This document shows, piece by piece, positions 1 to 9,073 of a DNA stretch of 64,000 bases (positions are counted from its first letter, which is position 1; the number at the start of each line of letters is the position of its first letter). Where the stretch lies: assembly GCA_949283955.1 (NCBI GenBank), contig CASDUP010000001.1:1-64000 (forward strand), in the 5' to 3' direction. The DNA is from an uncultured Verrucomicrobiota bacterium. Its GTDB lineage: Bacteria > Verrucomicrobiota > Verrucomicrobiia > Opitutales > Intestinicryptomonadaceae. Position numbers and translations under genes: made by a program. Below the pieces are notes generated by a model, which was given only the letters and a program-made list of their open reading frames with translations, did no database searches and was not told the origin of the DNA.

Positions 1-7
1 CGAATAA

Positions 8-42
8 AAAAGGCGCGGCAAATTTTTGCCGCGCCTTTTTTG
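8..42. terminator. Strong bidirectional intrinsic terminator
   Basis: A GC-rich inverted repeat (AAGGCGCGGCAA / TTGCCGCGCCTT) has A-runs on its left and T-runs on its right, so it can terminate transcription in both directions. It lies just past the stop codon of the minus-strand barrel protein gene and is probably its terminator. Confidence 0.85.
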
Positions 43-57
43 AAAATCTTTCGAATA

Positions 58-807
58 TTACCTCATGAAGCCGATCTTGATCTTGGCTCCGATGACGTCT
101 CCGTGCTTCACATCGACGTCGCCCGCGTATGTCGCTCCAAAATCGTGCATCCAGAAGATAGCTGTGCCGATCTGGTCGTTAAACCAGAAGGAGAGTTCCA
201 CTCCCGCGCGCTTGCGGCAGGGAATGTTGCTGTCGGCGCTCGTGTCCCACTGGAAGAGGGGAGTGAGGGATACTCTGTCGGTTATCACAACCTCTACGCC
301 TCCCTGGAAACCATAGGCGAAATCGCTCGTGGTCATATCGGGCATCATGTAGTCGTCGTACCACTCATAAGCGACAAATCCCTTGGCGAAGGGCTTGATC
401 GCCTTGAAGTACTCGAAGCCCGTCTCGAAGTTGAGATAGGGAACGAGGGCGACTCCCACTCCGTAGTTGGCGGAGGAATTGTCGGATCCAGTTCCGTTGA
501 TGTCGAACTTTCCGCTGTAGTCGTAATTGAAGAATACTTGGGCATCGAGGCCGGCCCACTTTATGTCCTTAAACACGTTTACTGCGGGTTTAAATACAGG
601 GGCGTTTATGACGGCCGCGGCGCTTGCGCCGGTGGGGCTGGTCTTTACTCCGCCAACCTCTGTCTTGGAAAATTGCGCGCCGCCCTCGAAGGAAACGTAC
701 ATTCTTCCCAGATTGCCTGTGTTTTCGCTCTTCTTGCTCCACGCAAAGACCGAGGAGACTGCCGCTACGAGAGCGAGGGACAAAATCGAAACTTTCTTGG
801 TATTCAT
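58..807 (-). CDS. Secreted outer-membrane beta-barrel-like protein
   Basis: This 249-residue protein begins with a clear Sec signal peptide (MNTKKVSILSLALVAAVSSVFA), and cleavage is expected after residue 22. The rest alternates short stretches rich in aromatic and small residues, such as VFFNYDYSG, YFKAIKPFAKGFVAYEW and LSFWFNDQIGTAIFW, as expected for amphipathic beta strands of an outer-membrane barrel. It ends IKIGFMR, a barrel-like terminal strand, although the last residue is not aromatic. No cysteine pair or enzyme motif is seen. It is transcribed alone and ends at a strong terminator. The family cannot be named from sequence alone; a small porin or OmpW/OprF-like barrel is the likeliest class. 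Confidence 0.7.
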   Translation of the reverse strand: MNTKKVSILSLALVAAVSSVFAWSKKSENTGNLGRMYVSFEGGAQFSKTEVGGVKTSPTGASAAAVINAPVFKPAVNVFKDIKWAGLDAQVFFNYDYSGKFDINGTGSDNSSANYGVGVALVPYLNFETGFEYFKAIKPFAKGFVAYEWYDDYMMPDMTTSDFAYGFQGGVEVVITDRVSLTPLFQWDTSADSNIPCRKRAGVELSFWFNDQIGTAIFWMHDFGATYAGDVDVKHGDVIGAKIKIGFMR

Positions 808-911
808 ATTGGGGTACAGACTAATGGTGATTTTTGAAAAGTAAAGGCTTTTTTGATGATTATTATTTTTTTGGATTTATTCAAAAATTCAAATTGTAAA
901 AATTGCCTAAC

Positions 912-1910
912 TTAAAGCAGTTCGGCAATTTGAACAGCATTTAAAGCGGCTCCCTTCCAGAGCTGGTCTCCCACCACCCAGAAGGAAAGTCCGTTTTCAA
1001 ACGCCAAATCTCTCCTTATTCTTCCCACTCCGCATTTTACTTTCTTTTGATAGAATAGAGGCATGGGATATTTCTTTTCGGAGGGATTGTCGTCGAGTTC
1101 GGCTCCGGGGAATCCAGCTATGGCTTCTCTTGCTTTTTCCACGCTTACGGGATTTTCGAACTCCGCGTTTATTGCTATGCTATGTGCCCTCATGACGGGA
1201 ACCCTAACGCAGGTGGTCGAACATTGAACGTTCGGGAGCCCCATTATCTTTCGGGTTTCGTTGAGCATTTTCATTTCCTCCTTAGTGTAGCCGTTTTCGA
1301 GGAACACGTCGACGTGGGGAAGGGCGTTGAAGGCTATCTGGTACGGATACACGGAAGCTTCGAGCTTTTTGTTTTCGGCGAAGGCCCTGACTTGGTTTTT
1401 CAGTTCTTCCATGGCCTTGACTCCCGTTCCCGACACGGCTTGGTAGGTGGAGGCGAAAAATCTTTTCAGCCCGAACTCTCTGTGGAGGGGGTACAGAGCC
1501 ATAAGAGAGATTGCCGTGGTGCAGTTGGGGTTGGCTATTATGTTGCGGTGGTTTTTTATCGCGTCGGCGTTTACCTCCGGAACAACGAGAGGGACATTCG
1601 GGTCCATTCTAAAGGCGGAACTGTTGTCTATGGCCACGCAGCCGCGCTTTGCGGCCTCGGGAACGAGGCTCAGGGATACGCTTCCACCGGCGGAGAATAT
1701 CGCTATGTCAAGATTTTCGAAAGATTCCGGCTTTGCCTCTTCGACCGTCAATTCTCCTCCCGGAGTTTGAATCTTCTTGCCGGCAGATCTCGCCGAAGCC
1801 AGCAGCGTGAGGCTTTTCATCGGGAAGTTTCTTCCGAAGAGAAGATCAATGAGTTCTTGACCCACGGCGCCCGTTGCGCCAACAATGCCTACCTTGAATT
1901 CCTTTTTCAT
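912..1910 (-). CDS. asd: Aspartate-semialdehyde dehydrogenase
   Basis: The enzyme reduces aspartyl-4-phosphate with NADPH to aspartate semialdehyde, the branch point to lysine/diaminopimelate, threonine and methionine. The 332-residue length is normal for the family. The N-terminal Rossmann motif GATGAVGQE lies at residues 10-18 and the catalytic cysteine is in NPNCTT at about residue 130. The C-terminal dimerization part contains MRAHSIAINAEF, with the expected His. The ATG at 1908-1910 overlaps by two bases the ATG of the divergent L,D-transpeptidase gene, so the promoters of the two genes must lie inside each other's coding sequence. Both genes touch cell-wall supply, since diaminopimelate is the residue L,D-transpeptidases crosslink. 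Confidence 0.96.
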   Translation of the reverse strand: MKKEFKVGIVGATGAVGQELIDLLFGRNFPMKSLTLLASARSAGKKIQTPGGELTVEEAKPESFENLDIAIFSAGGSVSLSLVPEAAKRGCVAIDNSSAFRMDPNVPLVVPEVNADAIKNHRNIIANPNCTTAISLMALYPLHREFGLKRFFASTYQAVSGTGVKAMEELKNQVRAFAENKKLEASVYPYQIAFNALPHVDVFLENGYTKEEMKMLNETRKIMGLPNVQCSTTCVRVPVMRAHSIAINAEFENPVSVEKAREAIAGFPGAELDDNPSEKKYPMPLFYQKKVKCGVGRIRRDLAFENGLSFWVVGDQLWKGAALNAVQIAELL

Positions 1911-2475
1911 GTCTGATTCTTGCTATTCAAAAATTTTAAAAGCCTGCGAAGCCTTGAATTTAAAGCCGACGGAGTATTCCATAATCGTGCGAATTTGCGA
2001 GCAAAAACTTTACGTTTTCCGAGGAGGGGAAAATGTTGCGGAATATTCGGTGTCCACTTCGAGAACCTCTCCGTCTTGTTTGGAGAATTCTTTGGGTACT
2101 CCGCTGGGGGCGCATATAGTCGACGGAAAAATAGGGGAAGGCCTTTCGATAGACACGGTGTTTAAGGGAAGGGTTCCGGTTGGCACGATTGGGGAGCAAA
2201 GTTTGGAGGACAGGGAAAAGAATTTGATAACCTCTCGAATAATGAGATTGAGAGGTTTGGAGCCCGGTGTAAACAGAGGGTTTGATTCCAGCGGCAGAAA
2301 CGTGGACACGTATTCCAGATACGTTTATATACACGGAACAAACCAGGAATCGAAGATAGGATCTCCGAACAGCCACGGATGCGTTCTGCTCTCGCGCGAA
2401 GACATGCGAAAACTTTTTAATCTTGTGCCAGACAAGTCGCTCGTACTAATAGTCTGGGAGGGCGAAAATTTTTAG
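1909..2475 (+). CDS. L,D-transpeptidase (YkuD domain) without signal peptide
   Basis: This 188-residue protein carries the YkuD catalytic signature: His142 in YIHGTNQE and the SHGCV motif with His156 and nucleophile Cys158. The family forms 3-3 peptidoglycan crosslinks or attaches lipoproteins to the wall, in the periplasm. No signal peptide or membrane segment is visible with either start. I chose the ATG at 1909; an in-frame ATG at 1885 would add eight residues but overlaps asd further. The catalytic domain fills nearly the whole protein. The stop is 3 bases before the downstream response regulator, so the two form a likely operon. Export by a non-classical route, or a start even further upstream, is possible; the assignment to the fold is firm. 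Confidence 0.85.
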   Translation: MSDSCYSKILKACEALNLKPTEYSIIVRICEQKLYVFRGGENVAEYSVSTSRTSPSCLENSLGTPLGAHIVDGKIGEGLSIDTVFKGRVPVGTIGEQSLEDREKNLITSRIMRLRGLEPGVNRGFDSSGRNVDTYSRYVYIHGTNQESKIGSPNSHGCVLLSREDMRKLFNLVPDKSLVLIVWEGENF

Positions 2476-2478
2476 AGA

Positions 2479-3861
2479 ATGAAGAGCGTACTGATAGTTG
2501 ACGACGAAAAGCACACCCGCGATGGTCTTGTGCAGGCGCTTTCCGACGAGTACGACGCTTTCGCTGCTTCCAACGCGGACGAGGCGATAAGAATGCTGGA
2601 TGCGGAGCATTTCGACGCGGTGATTACAGATCTGAGAATGGCGGGCAAGTCGGGACTGAGCGTGATAGACAAGGCCGTTTCCGTGCCGTCGAAGCCTGCA
2701 TGCGTGATGCTTACGGCCTACGGGAGCGTGGAGGCGGCTGTGGAGGCGATGAAGCGCGGGGCGAGCGATTTTTTATCCAAGCCGGTAGATATAGACAAGT
2801 TGGAGGAGATTTTGAAATCGGCGCTGGAGCGCCGCGACGAGAAACTGTCGAAGGCCGGCGAGGTGGAAAGAAGTGCGGCTATGGCGGCGGCGTCGGCTGC
2901 GAGTGTGGAATCGGCAAAGCCCGGTTCGAAGGCTCCGCTTGCTTCCACGATGATAGCGGAGAGTTCCTCCATGAGGGAGGTGATGCGGGTCGCGAAAAAA
3001 GTCGCTCTTTCGAAGGCAACAGTTCTTTTGCTCGGCGAGACTGGGACAGGCAAGGAGATAGTGGCGAGGTTGATTCACGACAACTCTCCCCGGGCTTCCG
3101 CTCCGTTTGTGGCGATACATTGCGCGGCCATTCCGTCGAATCTTCTCGAAGGGGAGTTGTTCGGATATGAAAAGGGCGCTTTCACAGGCGCGGTGGCTCG
3201 CAGGATAGGCAGGGTGGAGGCGGCTTCCGGCGGGACTCTTTTTCTCGACGAAAGAGGCGAGATAGACGCGCCGACCCAAGTGAAGCTGCTCAGATTTTTG
3301 GAATCGAGGAGGTTTGAGAGGCTGGGTGGAAACGGGGATATTTCCGTCGACGTTAGGATTGTTTGCGCGACTAACAGAAATCTGAAGGAGATGGTTTCGG
3401 AGGGGAAGTTTAGGGAGGACCTTTATTATAGGCTGAATGTAGTGGAGATAAAGATACCGCCGCTGAGGGAACACAGGGAGGATATTCGACCGCTTTTAGA
3501 TTTTTACATAAATTTCTACGCCTCCGACAACGGTGTTCCCGCTCCTAAGTTTTCCCCGGAGGCGATGGATATTTTGACTAAGAAATATTCGTGGAGGGGA
3601 AACATAAGGGAACTTCGCAATTTTTGCGAGAACGCGGCGGTGATGAGATCCGGGGAACTTATAACGCCCGGGGAGCTTCCCCAGGAATTCACCGGGGCTT
3701 TTTCCTCCAAAGAGTCCGATTCGCTTCCCTCCAAAAAAGAAAGCACCGACGAGTTGATTCGCCGTGCCTTGGAAAAAACGGGCGGCAATAAAACCCACGC
3801 GGCAAAATTGCTCGGGATAAGCAGGAGAACCCTACAAAGGCACACCGAAAACAAGAGCTGA
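2479..3861 (+). CDS. NtrC-family sigma-54 response regulator
   Basis: This 460-residue activator has three domains. The receiver (1-115) contains acidic pocket DDE at 8-10, phospho-acceptor Asp51 and Lys101. The AAA+ domain (about 155-385) has Walker A GETGTGKE (186-193) and the sigma-54-contacting GAFTGA loop (233-238). A Fis-type helix-turn-helix ends the protein (about 428-460, NKTHAAKLLGISRRTLQR). It should open sigma-54 promoters after phosphorylation, but no histidine kinase or obvious sigma-54 promoter lies in the window. One oddity: the Walker B region reads FLDERGEID, with Arg259 where the family nearly always has a hydrophobic residue (FLDEIGE). It follows the L,D-transpeptidase by 3 bases. 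Confidence 0.93.
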   Translation: MKSVLIVDDEKHTRDGLVQALSDEYDAFAASNADEAIRMLDAEHFDAVITDLRMAGKSGLSVIDKAVSVPSKPACVMLTAYGSVEAAVEAMKRGASDFLSKPVDIDKLEEILKSALERRDEKLSKAGEVERSAAMAAASAASVESAKPGSKAPLASTMIAESSSMREVMRVAKKVALSKATVLLLGETGTGKEIVARLIHDNSPRASAPFVAIHCAAIPSNLLEGELFGYEKGAFTGAVARRIGRVEAASGGTLFLDERGEIDAPTQVKLLRFLESRRFERLGGNGDISVDVRIVCATNRNLKEMVSEGKFREDLYYRLNVVEIKIPPLREHREDIRPLLDFYINFYASDNGVPAPKFSPEAMDILTKKYSWRGNIRELRNFCENAAVMRSGELITPGELPQEFTGAFSSKESDSLPSKKESTDELIRRALEKTGGNKTHAAKLLGISRRTLQRHTENKS

Positions 3862-4235
3862 TTTTGTGCTTTTTTGTAAGAAATGGAGAAAGCCGTTCCG
3901 GAAAAATTCTTTAGAGCTTGGTTTGCCGGCTTTCTTTCCCGCAAGACAAATTTTGTTCGGGAAATGGCGTTGCCGTAAAAAAAGCAAAAGTGTTCGCCGG
4001 AGAGCTTAGATTTTGCATGCGGTTTTTGCGGGCGCAAATATTGAGCAAAACACTCACTCCATATTTCTTTCCTGCCGCCAAAAAAAGCATTAAGACATCG
4101 AGCAGTTTTCGAGAGCCATTCAAAAAAACTTTAAGTTTGTGCCCGTCACGGAGCATTTTTCTAAGAATGTTTGGGAACTTCTCTTCGTTTTTCTTAGCGC
4201 GCTACGGGAATGGAGAAAATTTCCACCGGAGCTTT
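3862..4235. other. Intergenic gap with no recognised gene
   Basis: This 374-base stretch separates the convergent response regulator and ABC-F genes. Short frames exist on both strands, but their translations look random and start poorly. A weak inverted repeat (CTAAGAA near 4162 and TTCTTAG near 4192) is the only structure I see. No tRNA, repeat or clear terminator stands out. Confidence 0.5.
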
Positions 4236-6044
4236 TTATCCGAGCCTTTCGCGTTTTTCCTCGAGTTCCGACCAGCGTTCCAGCAGTTTTTCCTCCTCCT
4301 TTTTCAACTCTTCGAAGCGTTCGCTTATCTCTCCAAGTTTGGACGCGTTCAGCCTTACGAATTCCGAATCCGACAGCTTCGACGATATCTCCGAGCTTTC
4401 CGATTCAACTTCGGCTATTCTTTTCTGGACGCATTCAAGTTCCTCCCTGTCTTTGTTCGTGAACTTTTCTCGCTTGGCAGGAATGCGGCGGGGTTTTTGC
4501 TTTTCCGCAGGGGAGGGCTGGTATTTTTTTTGCAGATAGGCTTCCCACTCGTCGTATCCCCCGACAAGCTCGACGATTTTTCCGTTCCCCTCAAATCCGA
4601 ATATTGCGGTTGTGGTATTGTTCAAAAACGCCCTGTCGTGGGATACGAGAAGAATAGTTCCGTCGAACTCCGAAAGGGCGTTTTCGAGGAGCTCCAAAGT
4701 TTCCATGTCAAGATCGTTGGTAGGTTCGTCCAATACGAGCACGTTGGAGGGGGAAGCCATCAATTTGGCGAGCATTAGCCTGTTTCTCTCCCCTCCGGAA
4801 AGCATGGATATTTTTCCCAAAATCTGGTTTGGGGTGAAGAGAAAATTTTGGAGGTATCCCATCACGTTTTGTCCGCCTTTTGGCGTATATACGGTGTCGG
4901 AGGACTCCCCTATAAACTCGTACGGAGTGGATTGCGGATCCAGCTTTCCGCGAAGCTGGTCGAAGTATGCGATTTCAAGCTTTGTTCCGAATTTCACTTC
5001 GCCCGAGTCCGGTTCGAGTTTGCCGAGAATCAGCTTTACCAGAGTCGTCTTTCCTATACCGTTGGGCCCGACTATTCCAATCTTGTCACCCCTGTATATG
5101 GTGGTGGAAAAACCGCCTACTATCTTTCGGTCCCCGAAGGATTTTTCTAGATTTTTTATCTCGAACACCTTTCGTCCGGTCGGGCAGGATTCGCCTATGT
5201 TTAGAGAGGAAATGGGGGAGGACCTGTCCATTCTGGCGGCGCGGATTTTTCTGAGTTTCATCAATTCCTTTACTCGGCCTTCGTTGCGGGTCCTGCGGGC
5301 TTTTACTCCCCGCCTTAACCAGCTCTCTTCCCTCTTCAACTTTTTGTCGAACTCTTCATCGTTTCTCCTCTGGGCTTCGAGAAATTCATCTCTCCTGCGG
5401 ACGAACTCGTCGAATCCGCACGAAAACGATATCAATTTTCCCCTATCTACCTCTACGACCCTCGTTGCGAGATTTCTCAAAAACGTTCTGTCGTGAGATA
5501 CGAAAATTAAAGTTTTTCCGCTCGACTTCAGGAAATTTTCGAGCCACACAACCGACGAAATATCCAAATGGTTTGTGGGTTCGTCGAGCATCAGTAAATC
5601 GGGGTCGGATATAAGTTCTCTTGCAAGAAGAGCCCTTCTTTTTAGCCCGGCCGAAATTTCCGAAGTTTCTAGGTCGGGTTTAAGTCCGAGGCTGTCCAGT
5701 ACTGAAGAAATTTTCGCCTCGGTGTTCCAGAACTCGAAATTTTCGTCTGATGGGGGTTCTCTGTGGCCTTCGAGCCCCTCCGATACCAAGTCTATTATTT
5801 TGCCGCTCAAATTTTCCGGAACCTCCTGTGGAAGATAGGCGAGTTTTAATCCGTTTATTTTTTCCACGAGCCCGGAATCCGGATCCAGTTTGCCGGCGAT
5901 TATTTTCATGAGGGTGGTTTTCCCGCAGCCATTGGGTCCCGTAAGTGCCAGCCTGTCCCCTTTGGCGACGCCCAAAGACGCGGTATCGAGCAAAATCCGC
6001 GGTCCGTATCTGAAGGAAACTTCGCTCAGGGAGACTATGTTCAT
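4236..6044 (-). CDS. ABC-F family ATPase (Uup-like)
   Basis: A soluble duplicated ABC ATPase of about 602 residues with no membrane domain, so it belongs to the ABC-F class that acts on ribosomes rather than in transport. Domain 1 has Walker A GPNGCGKTT and Walker B LLMLDEPTNHLD; its signature is SAGLKRR rather than LSGGE. Domain 2 has GPNGIGKTT, a canonical LSGGERNR signature and LVLDEPTNDLD. A charged linker of about 80 residues joins the two, and a C-terminal coiled coil rich in Glu/Lys (about 520-602) matches the Uup C-terminal domain. ATG at 6042-6044 is the best start; the frame extends only to an upstream TTG. It converges on the response regulator gene. Confidence 0.9.
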   Translation of the reverse strand: MNIVSLSEVSFRYGPRILLDTASLGVAKGDRLALTGPNGCGKTTLMKIIAGKLDPDSGLVEKINGLKLAYLPQEVPENLSGKIIDLVSEGLEGHREPPSDENFEFWNTEAKISSVLDSLGLKPDLETSEISAGLKRRALLARELISDPDLLMLDEPTNHLDISSVVWLENFLKSSGKTLIFVSHDRTFLRNLATRVVEVDRGKLISFSCGFDEFVRRRDEFLEAQRRNDEEFDKKLKREESWLRRGVKARRTRNEGRVKELMKLRKIRAARMDRSSPISSLNIGESCPTGRKVFEIKNLEKSFGDRKIVGGFSTTIYRGDKIGIVGPNGIGKTTLVKLILGKLEPDSGEVKFGTKLEIAYFDQLRGKLDPQSTPYEFIGESSDTVYTPKGGQNVMGYLQNFLFTPNQILGKISMLSGGERNRLMLAKLMASPSNVLVLDEPTNDLDMETLELLENALSEFDGTILLVSHDRAFLNNTTTAIFGFEGNGKIVELVGGYDEWEAYLQKKYQPSPAEKQKPRRIPAKREKFTNKDREELECVQKRIAEVESESSEISSKLSDSEFVRLNASKLGEISERFEELKKEEEKLLERWSELEEKRERLG

Positions 6045-6163
6045 GCGGATCGACAAAAATTATTTTTTTTGTTTGGGCAAATTCTTTCGGATATTTTTCG
6101 GATTTTTTCGATAGGATATTTTTCTCGAAAAATTCGTTTTTGGGGAGTCTAATTTTCCGGCGT

Positions 6164-7360
6164 ATGCGAAAAAGTGGAGAAAAGAAATTCTTTTTTGGAA
6201 TATTGCTGTCGCTGGCGATGGTGCACGGAATGAACGACACAATGCAGTCGGTGGTGTCGGCCTCGTATCCGCTTTTGAAGGACGCCCTGAATCTGTCCTA
6301 CGCCGAAATAGGCTTTGTGGCACTCACATACCAAATATCGTCCTCTCTCATGCAGCCGGTGTTCGGATATATTTTCGACAAGCGCAGCAGCGGCTGGTTC
6401 CTTCCGGCTGGTTTGTTTTGCACGATGGCTGGACTCATTTTCATATCATATTCGCCCAACATATATTTTTTGCTCGCGTCGGTTTTTGTGTCGGGAATGG
6501 GATCTGCGGTGATACATCCCGAAGCTTCGAGAATCACATCGTTCGCTTCGGGCGGAAAACGAGGTTTGGCACAATCAATATTCCAGGTGGGGGGATCGTG
6601 CGGATTTTCGCTAGGGCCTCTCCTTGCGGCGCTCTTTGTAAGAGACCAAACGGGACTTTCCAAATTTTCGGTAGTGGCTCTTGCGGCCTTCGTCGCGATG
6701 ATTCCCGCATGCAGATGGTATTCGAACAGGATAGCGTCCGGAAAATCCGGCAGCGCGCCCGAACTTCAAAGCGACGCTTCGAAACTGCCAAAGAGAACCA
6801 TAATAATCACGGTTTCGATTCTTATGTTTCTAGTGTTTTCAAAAAATTTTTATACTGTAAGCATATCCAACTACTATACCTTCTACCTAATGGAAAAATT
6901 TGGGGTAAGCGTGCAGACTTCCCAAATTGTGCTGTTTGTGTTCCTCTTTTCCGCCGCTCTCGGAACCCTCGTGGGAGGCCCCGTGGGAGACAAGTTCGGA
7001 AGGAGGCTAGTGATATGGTGGTCCATCTTGGGCAGCGCGCCCTTCGCGCTAGCGATGCCCTACGCCAACTTCGAAACGACGATCGTATTGAGCGTCCTGA
7101 TAGGATTTATAATATCGTCCGCATTTTCCGCCATATTGGTCTATGCACAGGAGTTGATTCCCATGAAAATTGGAATGGTATCCGGAATATTTTTCGGATT
7201 TGCCTTTGGAATGGCAGGAGTTTCGTCGGCAGTTCTCGGAAAAATAGCCGACTCCTTCGGGATAGAATTCGTGTATGAATTGTGCTCGTTCTTTCCTCTG
7301 TTCGGAGCGGTGGCGTATTTTTTGCCGAGGGTGAGGTCGCTGCGCTCCATGAAAAAATAG
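6164..7360 (+). CDS. MFS transporter, Fsr (fosmidomycin-resistance)-like
   Basis: A 398-residue polytopic inner-membrane protein with about twelve hydrophobic segments, typical for the major facilitator superfamily. The N-terminus (GILLSLAMVHGMNDTMQSV) and the HPEASRITSFASGGKRG segment after the fourth helix resemble the Fsr subgroup, whose members export fosmidomycin and other small compounds. The MFS loop motif is present as GPVGDKFGRR before the C-terminal half. The substrate here is unknown. I chose the ATG at 6164; the frame extends to a TTG at 6140 with no better context. It is divergent from the ABC-F gene and convergent with the phosphate transporter. Confidence 0.85.
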   Translation: MRKSGEKKFFFGILLSLAMVHGMNDTMQSVVSASYPLLKDALNLSYAEIGFVALTYQISSSLMQPVFGYIFDKRSSGWFLPAGLFCTMAGLIFISYSPNIYFLLASVFVSGMGSAVIHPEASRITSFASGGKRGLAQSIFQVGGSCGFSLGPLLAALFVRDQTGLSKFSVVALAAFVAMIPACRWYSNRIASGKSGSAPELQSDASKLPKRTIIITVSILMFLVFSKNFYTVSISNYYTFYLMEKFGVSVQTSQIVLFVFLFSAALGTLVGGPVGDKFGRRLVIWWSILGSAPFALAMPYANFETTIVLSVLIGFIISSAFSAILVYAQELIPMKIGMVSGIFFGFAFGMAGVSSAVLGKIADSFGIEFVYELCSFFPLFGAVAYFLPRVRSLRSMKK

Positions 7361-7422
7361 TTTGCGAAGTTTTTTCGGGGGTTTCTCGTCAGGCAAAATT
7401 AAAAAATTTTCTTTCAGAATTT

Positions 7423-8421
7423 TTATATAAAGGGAGATATGAGGGCATAAATAACCGCGGCGAAAACCGCGCTTACCGGAATGGTTAGAATCCAAGCCCA
7501 AAGCAATTTTATAGTAATTCCCCACCTTACAGACGACACCCTTCTTACCGCGCCCACTCCCATTATTGCCCCCGATAGAGTGTGAGTAGTGCTGACAGGA
7601 ATTTTCAATATTTCCGTTATGAATAGGGTAATTGCGCCGGCTGTTTCCGCGGATACCCCTTCAAGGGAGGATATCTTGGTGATTTTTCCTCCCATAGTTT
7701 TCACGATTTTCCATCCGCCCATCATGGTTCCGAGTCCTATCGCAGAGAAGCAGGATATGGAGACCCAGTTTGGCATTTCGTCGAGCGAGGATATTTGCCC
7801 GGCGGCTATCATGGAGGTGGCTATGATACCCATGACTTTTTGGGAATCGTTGAGTCCGTGGCCCAGGCTGAAGAGGGCGGAGGAGGCTAGCTGCATTTTT
7901 CGCATAATTCGTTCGGCCTTGTGCTGGTGCACGTTTTTAAACGACCACAAAATTGCGAGAGTGATGGCTATTGCCACTAGCATTCCTATTAGCGGGGCAA
8001 GAACTATGAAGGAGGCGATTTTTAAAATCACGCCCGTATGTATTGCTCCGAATCCCGATGCGCAAATGGCTGCCCCGGCGAATCCCCCAATGAGCGTATG
8101 CGATGACGACGAAGGAATGCCGAGCCACCAGGTAAGCAGATTCCACGCGATGGCCGCTAGCAGTCCTGCGAATACCACTGGCATTGTGGCGTATTGTTCT
8201 ATTACAGTTTTTGCCACTGTGTTTGCTATGCCGAATTCCCCTATCACGTATTTTGCCACGAAGAATGCCATGAAATTGAACGCGCCTGCCCAAAGAACGG
8301 CCTGCAAGGGCGAGAGGACTTTTGTCGTTACGATTGTGGCTATGGAGTTGGCGGCGTCGTGGAATCCGTTTATGAAGTCGAACACCAGCGCGAAAACGAC
8401 GATTATTACAAGGAGCGTCAT
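7423..8421 (-). CDS. pit: PiT-family inorganic phosphate transporter
   Basis: A 332-residue membrane protein of the PHO4/PiT family, low-affinity phosphate symporters in the inner membrane. The duplicated family signature is visible: FINGFHDAANSIATIV in the first helix pair and the second-half repeat around PVSTTHTLSGAIMGVG. The central GGWKIVKTMGGKIT segment is also typical. It starts one base after the stop of the DUF47 gene, so the two are transcribed together from the DUF47 side. DUF47 plus Pit is a widespread pair in which the PhoU-like partner is thought to modulate transport. The length is at the short end of the family (some members exceed 400 residues because of a longer central loop). 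Confidence 0.92.
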   Translation of the reverse strand: MTLLVIIVVFALVFDFINGFHDAANSIATIVTTKVLSPLQAVLWAGAFNFMAFFVAKYVIGEFGIANTVAKTVIEQYATMPVVFAGLLAAIAWNLLTWWLGIPSSSSHTLIGGFAGAAICASGFGAIHTGVILKIASFIVLAPLIGMLVAIAITLAILWSFKNVHQHKAERIMRKMQLASSALFSLGHGLNDSQKVMGIIATSMIAAGQISSLDEMPNWVSISCFSAIGLGTMMGGWKIVKTMGGKITKISSLEGVSAETAGAITLFITEILKIPVSTTHTLSGAIMGVGAVRRVSSVRWGITIKLLWAWILTIPVSAVFAAVIYALISPFI

Positions 8422-8422
8422 T

Positions 8423-9073
8423 TTATGCGTATTTGACGTATATTGTTTTGAGTGTTTTTCCGACCTTGTTGATTCTGTTCACGGTTTTTTCGAGTTCGTG
8501 CAGAATCTCCTTTTGTTTGATTAGCTCGATTGGATCGCTTTCAGAATGGAAAATTTCCGAAATTGTTTTTTCATACACTAGGTCGGCCGACTCCTCGAGG
8601 CGCTTGATTTCCTTATAGTGCTTTCGGAGTTTTCCGTCGGAACTTTTCATGGTTTTCAAGTCTTTTATGGCCCCGCTTATTTCCGCTGATCCGTCGGAGA
8701 TAATTTTTGCCATTTGAGGTGCGAAATACAGTTTGCGTTTGGGTTCATACAGAAGAACTTTTTGTGCTATTCTATTTATGCCGTCTATGCAGCCGTCCAT
8801 TTCGTCGGCCAAGGCGTCGACGTCCTCGCGGTCGAATGGAGTGATAAAGCTGGAGCAAAGTTCTTTGTGTATTTTAGACGTGACTTTGTCTCCAGCCAAT
8901 TCGGCCGACTTTATTTTTTTATAGATGTCCGGAATTTCTTTCGGATCCTCGCGTTCGAAGAGCTCGACAAGGCCGTCGGAGGCGCTTTTCAGAGCAGTTG
9001 AAGTTTCCTCGAGCAGTGGAAAAAATTTTCCGTCTTTCGGGGCGAACATGCTGAGTATATAGTCTATTTTCAT
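8423..9073 (-). CDS. DUF47 / PhoU-like Pit accessory protein
   Basis: A 216-residue, all-helical, charged protein that matches the DUF47 (TIGR00153) family, relatives of PhoU found next to Pit transporters. The N-terminus MKIDYILSMFAPKDGKFFPLLEE is the family's usual opening, which argues for the ATG at 9073 over a TTG at 9118. The metal-binding style helix motifs of PhoU are partly seen in SAELAGDKVTSKIHKEL and EDVDALADEMDGCIDGINRIA. It probably acts at the inner face of the membrane on the product of the next gene, one base downstream. It is the first gene of the two-gene operon. Confidence 0.88.
   Translation of the reverse strand: MKIDYILSMFAPKDGKFFPLLEETSTALKSASDGLVELFEREDPKEIPDIYKKIKSAELAGDKVTSKIHKELCSSFITPFDREDVDALADEMDGCIDGINRIAQKVLLYEPKRKLYFAPQMAKIISDGSAEISGAIKDLKTMKSSDGKLRKHYKEIKRLEESADLVYEKTISEIFHSESDPIELIKQKEILHELEKTVNRINKVGKTLKTIYVKYA

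Noticed and set aside
40-837. Long plus-strand reading frame opposite the barrel protein
   Set aside because: It is antisense to a gene with a clear signal peptide and a matching terminator. Its own translation starts without a leader and lacks domain patterns.
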